Below, piece by piece: positions 56,846 through 64,000 of a DNA stretch of 64,000 nucleotides. Source of the DNA: Clostridia bacterium. Its GTDB lineage: Bacteria > Bacillota > Clostridia > Oscillospirales > CAG-272. The stretch spans positions 62,001-126,000 of the forward strand of contig JAFUNF010000006.1 of the NCBI GenBank assembly GCA_017473085.1, given 5' to 3'. The notes beneath the pieces are model-generated. The model searched no databases and had not been told where the DNA came from. It saw only the letters and a program-made list of their open reading frames with translations. Position 1 is the first letter of the stretch, and each line of letters starts with the position of its first letter. A program made the position numbers and the translations under genes.

Positions 56846-59062
56846 ATGAGTGAAGAATTGTTTACAGAAATTCACCCCTTGCTCGAGTTTATTGAGAAGA
56901 GTGGCAAAAATTACGACATAGAAAAAATTAAAACATCATTTCTGTATGCAAAGGAAATGCACGAGGGACAAATGCGTCTGAGTGGAGAGGCATATATTAT
57001 GCATCCTGTTTCCGTTGCCGAAATCGTTGCAAGCTTAGGCTTAGATACTGATTCAATTTGTGCCGCATTTCTTCATGACACCGTAGAGGATTGTCCAGAT
57101 AAAACCGACCTTGACGAAATTACTCGTCGCTTTGGGGCAGATGTGGCACTATTGGTAGATGGTGTTACAAAGATTAAGTCTATTAATGTCGAGGACAAGG
57201 AAGAGGCGCAGATTGAGAGCATCAGAAAAATGCTTCTTGCTATGTCCAAGGATATTCGCGTTATTTTCATAAAGCTTTGCGATAGAGTACATAATATGCG
57301 TACTCTTTACGTAAAAAAAGATGAAAAAAGACGTCTTACTGCTCTTGAAACGATGCATATTTACGCTCCACTTGCACACCGTCTTGGTATGCAAAAGGTC
57401 AAGCAGGAGTTAGAGCAATATGCATTACAGTACTTAGACCCAATAGGATACGAGGAAATCAAGGGATACATTGACGAAAAATACGGAAAAAGCTTAGATT
57501 TTATGGATAACATAAAATCTAAGGTTGAAGCTGAATTAAAGCAACTAAATATTGATTTTTCATTACATGGAAGAGTAAAAACTGTATATAGTGTTTATCG
57601 TAAAATGTACAATCAAAGCAAAACCTTTGATGAAATATACGATTTTTATGCTCTAAGAGTCTTGGTAAATTCTGAGCTTGAATGCTATACAGTGCTTGGT
57701 TTAATCCATGAAATATTTAAATCAGTACCAGGTCGCTTTAAGGACTATATTTCAACACCTAAGCCGAATATGTATCAATCCCTTCATACAACTGTTATCG
57801 GTAAGGAGGGCATACCATTTGAGGTGCAGATTAGAACAAGGGAAATGCACCAAATTGCCGAGTATGGTGTTGCTGCTCACTGGAAGTATAAAAGTGGGGA
57901 AAAGTCAAATGCTGATTTTGATAAGAAGCTTGACTGGATTTCAAGACTTATTGATACAGAAAATGAAGCAATTGACGCCGAGGACTTTTACCATACCTTT
58001 AAAATTGACATTTTCCATGATGAAACCTTTGTATTCACACCAAAGGGTGATGTTGTAACATTACCACTCGGTGCAACACTAATTGATTTTGCATATAAAA
58101 TCCATACAGGTGTAGGTAACAAAATGGTTGGCGGTAAGATAAATGGAAGAATTGCACCAATTGATTCTGTGCCTAAAAATGGTGACATTCTTGAAATTAT
58201 CACATCAAATGCAACCAAAGGACCCAGCAGAGACTGGTTAAATATAGTAAAAACTGGTGAAGCTCGCAATAAGATTAGACAATGGTTCAAAAAAGAAAAA
58301 AGAGCCGAAAATATTGTCTATGGTAGAGGTATTGTAGAAAAGGAGCTTTTAAAGCTTAGGGATGTTACAACTGAAGAGATAAGAAACCAAATAGTTACGG
58401 CGGTAGCAAATCGCTTCAATATGAACGAGACAGATGACCTTTATAACGCAATAGGCTATGGAGGAGTTGCGGTATCAAAGGTATTGTCTAAAATTAAGGA
58501 CGAATACGAAAAGAATTATAAGACAAAGGAAAGTAAAGAGCAACCAATCAAGCTTGAGCCAGTTGTTAATAATACTAAAAAACGTAAATCCACAGGTGGC
58601 GTAATAGTAGATGGGGAAGAGGGTTGCGTTGTAAAATTTGCAAAATGCTGTAATCCGTTGCCTGGCGAGGGTATCATAGGATTTATAACCAAGGGATATG
58701 GTATATCAATCCATCGCTCCGACTGTCCAAATGTACAGCACGGCTATTCAAACGAGGAATATGCGGCAAGATTTGTGAAGGCAGAGTGGGATGTGCCTTC
58801 AAGCAATACCTTTAAAGCATCTTATGATTCATCAATTCAAGTTTTAGTAACGAATAGAATGTCAATCCTTGCAGAAATCTCCATGGCACTATCCGAAATG
58901 CGAATTGACATTGTATCTATTAATACAAAAAACGTTGCAGATACAACACTTATTAATATGACTATTTCTTGCCGAGATGTGGGGCATTTTAACTCTATCG
59001 TTTCAAGACTGAGAAATATTAAGGATGTTATAAGAGTAACTCGTTCAATGGGAGCAAAATAA
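56846..59062 (+). CDS. rel: Bifunctional (p)ppGpp synthetase/hydrolase Rel
   Basis: 738 residues. HD hydrolase domain (AAFLHDTVEDC near residue 74), synthetase domain with GRVKTVYSVYRKMYN, YDFYALRVLV and PNMYQSLHTTV, TGS domain (VFTPKGDVVTLPLGATLIDFAYKIH), a zinc-finger-like CCNPLPGEGIIG region and a C-terminal ACT domain. It makes and degrades the alarmone of the stringent response on ribosomes stalled by amino acid shortage. The name spoT/relA varies; Rel is the Firmicute form. AAAGGAG precedes the ATG. Confidence 0.97.
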   Translation: MSEELFTEIHPLLEFIEKSGKNYDIEKIKTSFLYAKEMHEGQMRLSGEAYIMHPVSVAEIVASLGLDTDSICAAFLHDTVEDCPDKTDLDEITRRFGADVALLVDGVTKIKSINVEDKEEAQIESIRKMLLAMSKDIRVIFIKLCDRVHNMRTLYVKKDEKRRLTALETMHIYAPLAHRLGMQKVKQELEQYALQYLDPIGYEEIKGYIDEKYGKSLDFMDNIKSKVEAELKQLNIDFSLHGRVKTVYSVYRKMYNQSKTFDEIYDFYALRVLVNSELECYTVLGLIHEIFKSVPGRFKDYISTPKPNMYQSLHTTVIGKEGIPFEVQIRTREMHQIAEYGVAAHWKYKSGEKSNADFDKKLDWISRLIDTENEAIDAEDFYHTFKIDIFHDETFVFTPKGDVVTLPLGATLIDFAYKIHTGVGNKMVGGKINGRIAPIDSVPKNGDILEIITSNATKGPSRDWLNIVKTGEARNKIRQWFKKEKRAENIVYGRGIVEKELLKLRDVTTEEIRNQIVTAVANRFNMNETDDLYNAIGYGGVAVSKVLSKIKDEYEKNYKTKESKEQPIKLEPVVNNTKKRKSTGGVIVDGEEGCVVKFAKCCNPLPGEGIIGFITKGYGISIHRSDCPNVQHGYSNEEYAARFVKAEWDVPSSNTFKASYDSSIQVLVTNRMSILAEISMALSEMRIDIVSINTKNVADTTLINMTISCRDVGHFNSIVSRLRNIKDVIRVTRSMGAK

Positions 59063-59077
59063 AGAAAGGAGCATTAT

Positions 59078-60538
59078 ATGAAGCTGATACTTAAGGGAAA
59101 AATAAATAAAACTTATGTACAAACACTTTGTATAATGTTCTTTCACGGAGAAAAGTTCCCCTTAAACGATGATAATGAAGATAATTACATTGAAGTAAAG
59201 CAAACAGAGGACGATAATGGAATATCGGCTTTTTGTACGCTTTTTTACAATGGAAAGATGGCGCATGGAAGAGGTTATGCCTATTATAATCCTGACGAGG
59301 CGATTGAGCGAACATCTAAAACTGCAGTAGGCAAAGCAGTTTATCAAGCGGGAGCTCAAGTAACTGGTAAGGAAATTCCTTGGGGGATTTTAACGGGAAT
59401 AAGACCATCTAAGGTGGCTTATGAGGTATTAAAGCTACATAACAAAGAGGAAGCAAATGATGTGCTAATAGACAGATATTTACTTTCACCTACGAAAGCA
59501 GAGCTTTGCTTAGATGTTGCCCAAAACGAATATTCAATTGTAAATCAATATTCTGACAAAGCATGTAGCGTTTACATTTCAATTCCTTTTTGTCCTTCTC
59601 GATGCACCTATTGTTCATTTATTTCATATGCAACAAAAAAGCTTTTTGACCTAATTCCTGACTACATAGAGGCGATAAAAAAAGAGCTTTCACAAAAGGC
59701 TTCTATAATAAAAAAGCTCAACTTAGAGATAACCTCCTTATATATTGGTGGTGGTACTCCCACAACTCTAAATTCTCAGCAATTACAGGATTTACTGTCT
59801 TACATAAGCTTGGTAATAAACGTAAAAGATTTAAAGGAATTTACAGTTGAATGTGGACGTCCTGATACAATAACTCTTGAAAAGCTTTTAATTCTTGAAA
59901 AATATGGTGTAAATAGAATAAGCATAAATCCACAAACCTTAAACGACGAGGTTTTGTGTCGCATAGGCAGAAAGCACACAGTAGATGACTTTTTTAAGGC
60001 ATATACGATTGCAAAACAAAATACAAGCCTTACAATAAATGTTGATTTAATTGCAGGCTTAGAGGGCGATACAATTGAAAGCTTTAAGAGTACAATAGAT
60101 AAAATAATTGAATTAGGTCCACAAAATATTACTGTGCATTCCTTTTCTGTTAAAAAATCAGCACAAGCGCTTGCAGATGATAAGGGTGTTTATGAATTAA
60201 ACGGGGATTTTGCTAAGGAAAGTGTTGACTATGCCTATAAAACGATAAGAGACCATAATTATCAGCCCTATTATATGTATAGACAAAAAAATACAATTTC
60301 TGACCTTGAAAATGTTGGTTATTCAAAACAGGACTATTTTAGCATTTATAATATACTTATGATGAGTGATTGTCATACTGTATTTGGCATTGGTGCTGGT
60401 GCAAGCACAAAGCTTGTAAAAAATGTATGCGGAAAAAATGAAATATTAAGAATATTTTCACCCAAATATCCGTATGAATATTTAAAAGATAAAAAGGACA
60501 AAACACAAGATATATTTGACTTTTTTAAGGAGGTATAG
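59078..60538 (+). CDS. hemZ: HemZ-type radical-SAM coproporphyrinogen III dehydrogenase-like protein
   Basis: 486 residues. An N-terminal domain of about 165 residues with GKEIPWGILTGIRPSKVAYE is characteristic of HemZ. The radical SAM motif is IPFCPSRCTYCSF (CxxxCxxC) near residue 175, then YIGGGTPTTLN and the HemN-type LIAGLEGD. It would serve in anaerobic haem synthesis, but the biochemical role of HemZ is uncertain, and no other haem genes are near. It touches the kinase-like gene downstream (no gap). Confidence 0.88.
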   Translation: MKLILKGKINKTYVQTLCIMFFHGEKFPLNDDNEDNYIEVKQTEDDNGISAFCTLFYNGKMAHGRGYAYYNPDEAIERTSKTAVGKAVYQAGAQVTGKEIPWGILTGIRPSKVAYEVLKLHNKEEANDVLIDRYLLSPTKAELCLDVAQNEYSIVNQYSDKACSVYISIPFCPSRCTYCSFISYATKKLFDLIPDYIEAIKKELSQKASIIKKLNLEITSLYIGGGTPTTLNSQQLQDLLSYISLVINVKDLKEFTVECGRPDTITLEKLLILEKYGVNRISINPQTLNDEVLCRIGRKHTVDDFFKAYTIAKQNTSLTINVDLIAGLEGDTIESFKSTIDKIIELGPQNITVHSFSVKKSAQALADDKGVYELNGDFAKESVDYAYKTIRDHNYQPYYMYRQKNTISDLENVGYSKQDYFSIYNILMMSDCHTVFGIGAGASTKLVKNVCGKNEILRIFSPKYPYEYLKDKKDKTQDIFDFFKEV

Positions 60539-61441
60539 ATGAAAAAAATAAATATTACCTTCAAAAATGAGGATGAAAAAATTGAATTTGTAAATATATG
60601 TGAACTGGATTTCGAAAAACGACTGCTTGAAGCTACACAAAAAATCGTAAACAGTAATGTAAATTGCGTGTTACTATCAGGACCAACCTGTTCAGGAAAA
60701 ACCACAACCGCTAAAAAGCTTATTGACGATTTTAACGAAATAGGCAAAACGGTTATCGTTATCTCTCTTGATGACTTTTTCAAGGAAAGAGATGATGGCA
60801 GAGTAGTTACCAGCAATAAAAAAATTGACTACGATTCTGTGGATGTTCTTGACTTGGACTTGCTTACTAATTGTATCAAAAATGCTTATATTGGTAATAC
60901 TATTACGGTTCCAATCTTTAACTTTTTAACGCAAAAGCGTGACGGAGAAAATAAATATTTTATTAATGAAAGCACAGTCTTGCTTTTCGAAGGAATACAG
61001 GCGGTTTACCCCGAGGTTACATCACTTTTTGATGTAGAATATAAGGGGATTTTCATCAATGTAAATGAAGACGTGTGCATAAATGGCGTTTTCTTTTCAA
61101 AAAACGAGATTAGACTCGTTAGACGATTAGTCAGAGATAGAAAATTTAGAGGCGCTACTGCCGATTTTACTCTGTATTTATGGGAAACTGTTCGCGAAAA
61201 CGAGGAAAAAAGCATATATCCAAATAAGGATATATGTGAGGTTCAGCTTGATTCCTTTATGTGCTACGAGCTATTTTTGATGAAAAAATATATAATAGAG
61301 GTGTTAGCAGAGATTGATGCTGATTCTCAATATTATTCAGAGGCAAAAAGACTTTTAGATAAATTTGCTAAATTTGAACATATTAACTATGAGTATATTC
61401 CTAAGGACTCATTATATGAGGAGTTTTTAGGAAAAAAATAA
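60539..61441 (+). CDS. Uridine kinase/phosphoribulokinase-family P-loop kinase
   Basis: 300 residues. An N-terminal segment of about 40 residues leads to the Walker A motif LLSGPTCSGKTTTAKKL near residue 45, followed by VISLDDFFKERDD and a DYDSVDVLDLDLL block, as in uridine kinases (PF00485). It may phosphorylate a nucleoside, but the family includes other substrates. It follows hemZ without a gap and lies 18 bases before spoVB, with AAGGAGGT ahead of its ATG. Confidence 0.82.
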   Translation: MKKINITFKNEDEKIEFVNICELDFEKRLLEATQKIVNSNVNCVLLSGPTCSGKTTTAKKLIDDFNEIGKTVIVISLDDFFKERDDGRVVTSNKKIDYDSVDVLDLDLLTNCIKNAYIGNTITVPIFNFLTQKRDGENKYFINESTVLLFEGIQAVYPEVTSLFDVEYKGIFINVNEDVCINGVFFSKNEIRLVRRLVRDRKFRGATADFTLYLWETVRENEEKSIYPNKDICEVQLDSFMCYELFLMKKYIIEVLAEIDADSQYYSEAKRLLDKFAKFEHINYEYIPKDSLYEEFLGKK

Positions 61442-61458
61442 ATACGAGGAATATAATT

Positions 61459-63093
61459 TTGGATAAAAATAAAAAAACAGTAAAGAAAAATGCTGTAAGT
61501 ATGTTTTTTTCTGGAGTTGTAATCTTAACCGTTGCCAATATCCTTGTAAAATCAGTTGGACTAATTTCTAAAATTGTATTAAATACAGTTGTAGGATCGG
61601 AAGGGGCGGGGTATTACAGCTCTGCTTATGAAATTTATGCGTTTTTGTATGTAATTTCAACCTCTGGATTACCAATTGCAATATCAATTCTAATTTCTAA
61701 ATGTAGAGCACAGGGAAAGCTGAAGGAGGCAAAAAAGATACTGAACGTATCTCTTTTAATGTTCTTTATAATCGGTGGAATATTAGCCTCTTGTATGCTT
61801 GCTTTTTCGGACAATATAGCAGAATTAATTTCTGCACCCAAAACAAGCGTTTGTATAATGGCAGTTGCGCCTACAATATTGTTTGTATGCTTAAGTAGTT
61901 GCTTGCGTGGATATTTTCAAGGCTATCAGCTTATGCGTCCAACTGGCGTATCTCAATTTATTGAGGCATTATCTAAGGTTTTGATAGGTGTTGGCTTTGC
62001 TTTTTATGCAAAATCGATGGGATACGATGACTTTACAGTTGCTGCATACACCATTTTAGGTGTTACAATTGGTGTATTTTTGGGAATGGTTTACTTATTT
62101 TTACGCAGACTATTCTTTAAGGATAAGGAGCATTATTTAGAAAATCCACCAATAGAAAACGAAAAGCCAGCCAGCACAAGCAAAATTGTAAAATCTCTAT
62201 CCTTTATAGCTGTACCAATCACAATTAGCTCTGCTGTGCTTTCACTGACTACTATTATTGATACCTTTATGATTCAGGGCAGACTGTTAGAGTCTGGCTT
62301 AAATGAGGAATTAGTAAGAATTTATTACGGAGATTACACCACACTTGTAATTTCCATGATAAATCTTCCTACAATTCTTATATATCCAATTGCAAATGCG
62401 TTAGTGCCTTTAATATCATCAGCGATTGCAAACAAGCGAGAAGAGCAAAGTGCAAATATGCGTGCCTTAAGTCTAAGGGTAATAAATATTATATCTATCC
62501 CCTGTGCATTAGGACTTGGATTGTTTTCTAAGCCAATCCTTGATTTGTTGATGTTTACTGCTGATTCAGTTGATAGAGCATCACCTTGGCTATCAATCGG
62601 TGCTGTATCAGTTGTTTTTCTTGGAATAATAGCTGCAACAAATGCATTTTTAAACACTGCTGGTAAACAAATGCTACCTATTATTTCTATGTTAGCAGGA
62701 GCACTCGTTAAGCTCGTATCAAATTATTTTTTATTGGAAAGCATTGGTATTTTTGGAGCACCACTAAGTACAGTTTTGTGTTATTTCAGTGCATCATGCT
62801 TAAATGTATTTTTTGTAGTAAAATATGTAGGAAAGCTACCTAACTTAAAAAGAATTTTTGGAATACCTCTTGTGTGCGCTTTGCTATCAGTGGGGGGTGC
62901 CTCCTTAATTTATCTATTGCTATCTGGATTGATTAGTGGCAAGCTTACCACAGTTTTCTGTATCATTTTGGCGATTATATCGTATTTATTCCTTATATTC
63001 AAGATGAAAGCAGTAACCGAAAATGAGCTATTGTTGCTCCCAAAGGGGGATAAAATAATTAAAATTCTCGCAAAACTGCATATATTGCCTTAA
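61459..63093 (+). CDS. spoVB: SpoVB-like MOP-family flippase
   Basis: A 544-residue protein with about 14 membrane segments, beginning with TTG at 61459, nine bases after GAGGA. The family start is AVSMFFSGVVILTVANILVKSVGLISK, followed by GYYSSAYEIYAFLYVISTSGLPIAIS, and LRGYFQGYQLMRPT. SpoVB is a lipid II or polysaccharide flippase required for spore cortex synthesis; a vegetative MurJ-like role is possible. In Bacillus spoVB precedes the yabN-rqcP-yabP group; here HU, rqcP and yabP follow. Confidence 0.9.
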   Translation: MDKNKKTVKKNAVSMFFSGVVILTVANILVKSVGLISKIVLNTVVGSEGAGYYSSAYEIYAFLYVISTSGLPIAISILISKCRAQGKLKEAKKILNVSLLMFFIIGGILASCMLAFSDNIAELISAPKTSVCIMAVAPTILFVCLSSCLRGYFQGYQLMRPTGVSQFIEALSKVLIGVGFAFYAKSMGYDDFTVAAYTILGVTIGVFLGMVYLFLRRLFFKDKEHYLENPPIENEKPASTSKIVKSLSFIAVPITISSAVLSLTTIIDTFMIQGRLLESGLNEELVRIYYGDYTTLVISMINLPTILIYPIANALVPLISSAIANKREEQSANMRALSLRVINIISIPCALGLGLFSKPILDLLMFTADSVDRASPWLSIGAVSVVFLGIIAATNAFLNTAGKQMLPIISMLAGALVKLVSNYFLLESIGIFGAPLSTVLCYFSASCLNVFFVVKYVGKLPNLKRIFGIPLVCALLSVGGASLIYLLLSGLISGKLTTVFCIILAIISYLFLIFKMKAVTENELLLLPKGDKIIKILAKLHILP

Positions 63094-63160
63094 AAATGTT
63101 TAATTTCAATAAAAAAATTAAAAAAAATTATGTTTTTTTGTAAAAAAGTTAAATAAAGTA

Positions 63161-63189
63161 TTGAAATATAGAATACTTTATGATATAAT
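63161..63189 (+). promoter_or_regulatory. Promoter of the HU gene
   Basis: TTGAAA, 17 bases, TATAAT; then AGAGGAG before the ATG at 63243. Confidence 0.8.
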
Positions 63190-63242
63190 ATAATCAACAA
63201 ATAGAGCTGGAAACAGCGAAAGAAAAAGAGGAGAAAAAACCA

Positions 63243-63518
63243 ATGAACAAGACAGATTTAATTGAAGTAGTAGCACAAAAGGCTGATCTCAAGAAGAAGG
63301 ATGCAGAAGCAGCTGTTAACGCAGTTCTCGCAGCATTTGAGGAAGCACTTGTAAACGGTGATAAGGTTCAGCTTATCGGTTTCGGTACACTTGAAGTTAA
63401 AGAAAAGAGCGCAAGAACAGGTCGTAACCCTGCAACAGGCGCTACAATTGAAATCGCAGCTTCCAAGCAGATTAAATTCTCTGCAGGAAAGACACTTAAG
63501 GATAAGGTTAACGCGTAA
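63243..63518 (+). CDS. HU-family DNA-binding protein
   Basis: 91 residues, the typical length. [21 protein letters not shown] begins the helical body; the beta arms with [20 protein letters not shown] carry the conserved GRNP that intercalates DNA. HU compacts the nucleoid and bends DNA. Codon use (GTT, CTC, ATC) looks biased compared with neighbours, consistent with high expression. The gene has its own promoter and terminator. The gene symbol in Bacillus would be hbs. Confidence 0.97.
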   Translation: MNKTDLIEVVAQKADLKKKDAEAAVNAVLAAFEEALVNGDKVQLIGFGTLEVKEKSARTGRNPATGATIEIAASKQIKFSAGKTLKDKVNA

Positions 63519-63526
63519 ATTTAAAA

Positions 63527-63557
63527 GGGTGTTGCTTTGCAACACCCCATTTTTTTA
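63527..63557 (+). terminator. Terminator after the HU gene
   Basis: GGGTGTTGC-TTT-GCAACACCC with T7; rqcP starts 25 bases later, so its transcription probably comes in part from read-through. Confidence 0.85.
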
Positions 63558-63581
63558 ATAAAATTCTTCAAGGAGTTATGT

Positions 63582-63827
63582 ATGAGAATTGATAAATATT
63601 TAAAGGTTTCAAGAATTATAAAGAGAAGAACTATTGCAAACGAAGCCTGCGATGCATCTCACGTTAAGGTAAATGGAAAAAATGTAAAGGCATCTTACGA
63701 GGTTAAGGTTGGAGATATAATTGAAATTACATTTGGAGAAAAGAAGTTAAAAATCAAGGTTACCGCTGTGAAAGAAGTAATAAAAAAGGACGAGGCATCA
63801 TTATTATATGAAGTAATACCCGAGTAA
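63582..63827 (+). CDS. rqcP: RqcP, S4-domain RNA-binding protein (YabO)
   Basis: 81 residues forming one S4 domain: MRIDKYLKVSRIIKRRTIANEACDASHVKVNGKNVK, then the beta strand GDIIEITFGEKKLKIKV. RqcP (YabO) joins the ribosome quality-control complex with RqcH and stabilises P-site tRNA during alanine tailing. The start is 63582 after AAGGAG; the upstream frame runs through the HU terminator. It precedes yabP, as in Bacillus. Confidence 0.93.
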   Translation: MRIDKYLKVSRIIKRRTIANEACDASHVKVNGKNVKASYEVKVGDIIEITFGEKKLKIKVTAVKEVIKKDEASLLYEVIPE

Positions 63828-63845
63828 TAAATTCGGGTATTTTTT
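63815..63845 (+). terminator. Terminator-like hairpin after rqcP
   Basis: AATACCCGA / TCGGGTATT with a nine-base loop that includes the rqcP stop codon, followed by T5. It separates rqcP from yabP. Confidence 0.7.
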
Positions 63846-63884
63846 CATATTATTTACTAAATAATAATTTGGTAGGTCTGTCTT

Positions 63885-64000
63885 ATGGTAGAAAATTTAG
63901 ATGAATTTAAGCATGATGTCATTATTAAGTCAAGGAAGAGGATAGAATTAAGTGGAATTGAGGATGTTTTAAGCTATGATGAAAAGGAAATTGTGGCTCA
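63885..64000 (+). CDS. yabP: YabP-family spore protein (N-terminal fragment, cut by window edge)
   Basis: The frame opens at ATG 63885 and stays open to the end of the window, reading MVENLDEFKHDVIIKSRKRI and then ELSGIEDVLSYDEKEI. This matches the YabP/YqfC family of sporulation proteins, where HDIIIKNRKxLELTGV-type text is conserved. YabP is needed for spore coat and envelope assembly in Bacillus. The gene order spoVB...rqcP-yabP supports the call. Only about 38 residues are present, and the preceding site is weak (no clear AGGAG), so an alternative start is possible. Confidence 0.85.
   Translation, partial: MVENLDEFKHDVIIKSRKRIELSGIEDVLSYDEKEIVA

Noticed and set aside
59091..59359. Minus-strand frames inside hemZ and similar antisense frames elsewhere
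   Set aside because: They have no family resemblance, no ribosome binding site and lie opposite well-supported genes.
1..64000. CRISPR array, prophage, insertion sequence or rRNA
   Set aside because: I saw no evenly spaced short repeats, integrase, transposase or rRNA-like sequence in the window. A careful search program could still find degraded remnants.

Overview
The window is a contiguous chromosomal stretch of an AT-rich, low-GC Firmicute. Sporulation genes occur throughout: spoIIAA-spoIIAB-sigF, an uninterrupted sigK, a spoVB-type flippase, rqcP and the start of yabP. With a bacterial-type ferredoxin protein, acetate kinase, an S-box riboswitch and clostridial domain families (DUF368, DUF512, DUF2974, DUF4956/VTC, DUF6873), this points to an anaerobic endospore-forming member of the Clostridia. 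A gut habitat is a guess from the glycosidases. I see no rRNA, CRISPR array, prophage or insertion sequence. The window cuts secA at the left edge and yabP at the right edge.

Layout. 0-6.2 kb: 3' part of secA, two membrane proteins, a divergent ferredoxin / Crp-Fnr regulator pair and a MATE transporter. 6.2-7.5 kb: a 167-bp tandem repeat next to an elongator-type tRNA-Met gene, a lipoprotein and a tRNA-Leu gene that starts 3 nt after a protein stop codon. 7.5-10.1 kb (minus): ppa with a YcxB-like gene, and the spoIIA operon. 10.2-13.8 kb: phosphoesterase, GH20 hexosaminidase-like protein and a DUF368 (PopT-like) membrane protein. 13.8-19.1 kb: SAM-I riboswitch with metK, recD2, comFC-like gene, fucU and a small membrane protein. 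19.2-28.2 kb: an accessory-looking island with four XRE regulators, two paralogous sigma factors that carry long C-terminal extensions, a SUKH-like protein and an orphan, several of them closed by related GAGTG-stem terminators. 28.2-31.1 kb: ackA and tmcAL from overlapping promoters, DUF378. 31.2-39.6 kb: sigK, DUF512 protein, der, plsY, a methyltransferase, class II aldolase, luxS, mtnN and a sugar isomerase-like protein. 39.6-43.2 kb (mainly minus): a SpoU methyltransferase, prfB without the programmed frameshift, two small plus-strand genes, an SDR. 43.3-47.4 kb: a GH151/GHL6-type glycosidase, a lipoprotein, and the DUF4956-VTC pair. 47.5-51.7 kb: a candidate transcription-attenuation leader before a DUF2974 lipase-like gene, a MutS-family ATPase, rpmB and a DUF6873 protein. 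51.7-64 kb: cdaA with a very short cdaR-like gene, a COG2509 flavoprotein, recJ, rel, hemZ, a uridine-kinase-like gene, spoVB, HU, rqcP and yabP.

Connections. metK (under S-box control), mtnN and luxS form the SAM-use and homocysteine-recovery route. cdaA and rel make the second messengers c-di-AMP and (p)ppGpp. TmcAL consumes acetate and ATP to modify the wobble base of elongator tRNA-Met, the kind of tRNA encoded at 6.5 kb, and its promoter overlaps that of acetate kinase. The parts most worth a second look are the sigma/XRE island, the DUF2974 leader and the tRNA-linked tandem repeat. Functions are assigned from recognised motifs and family resemblance without any database search.
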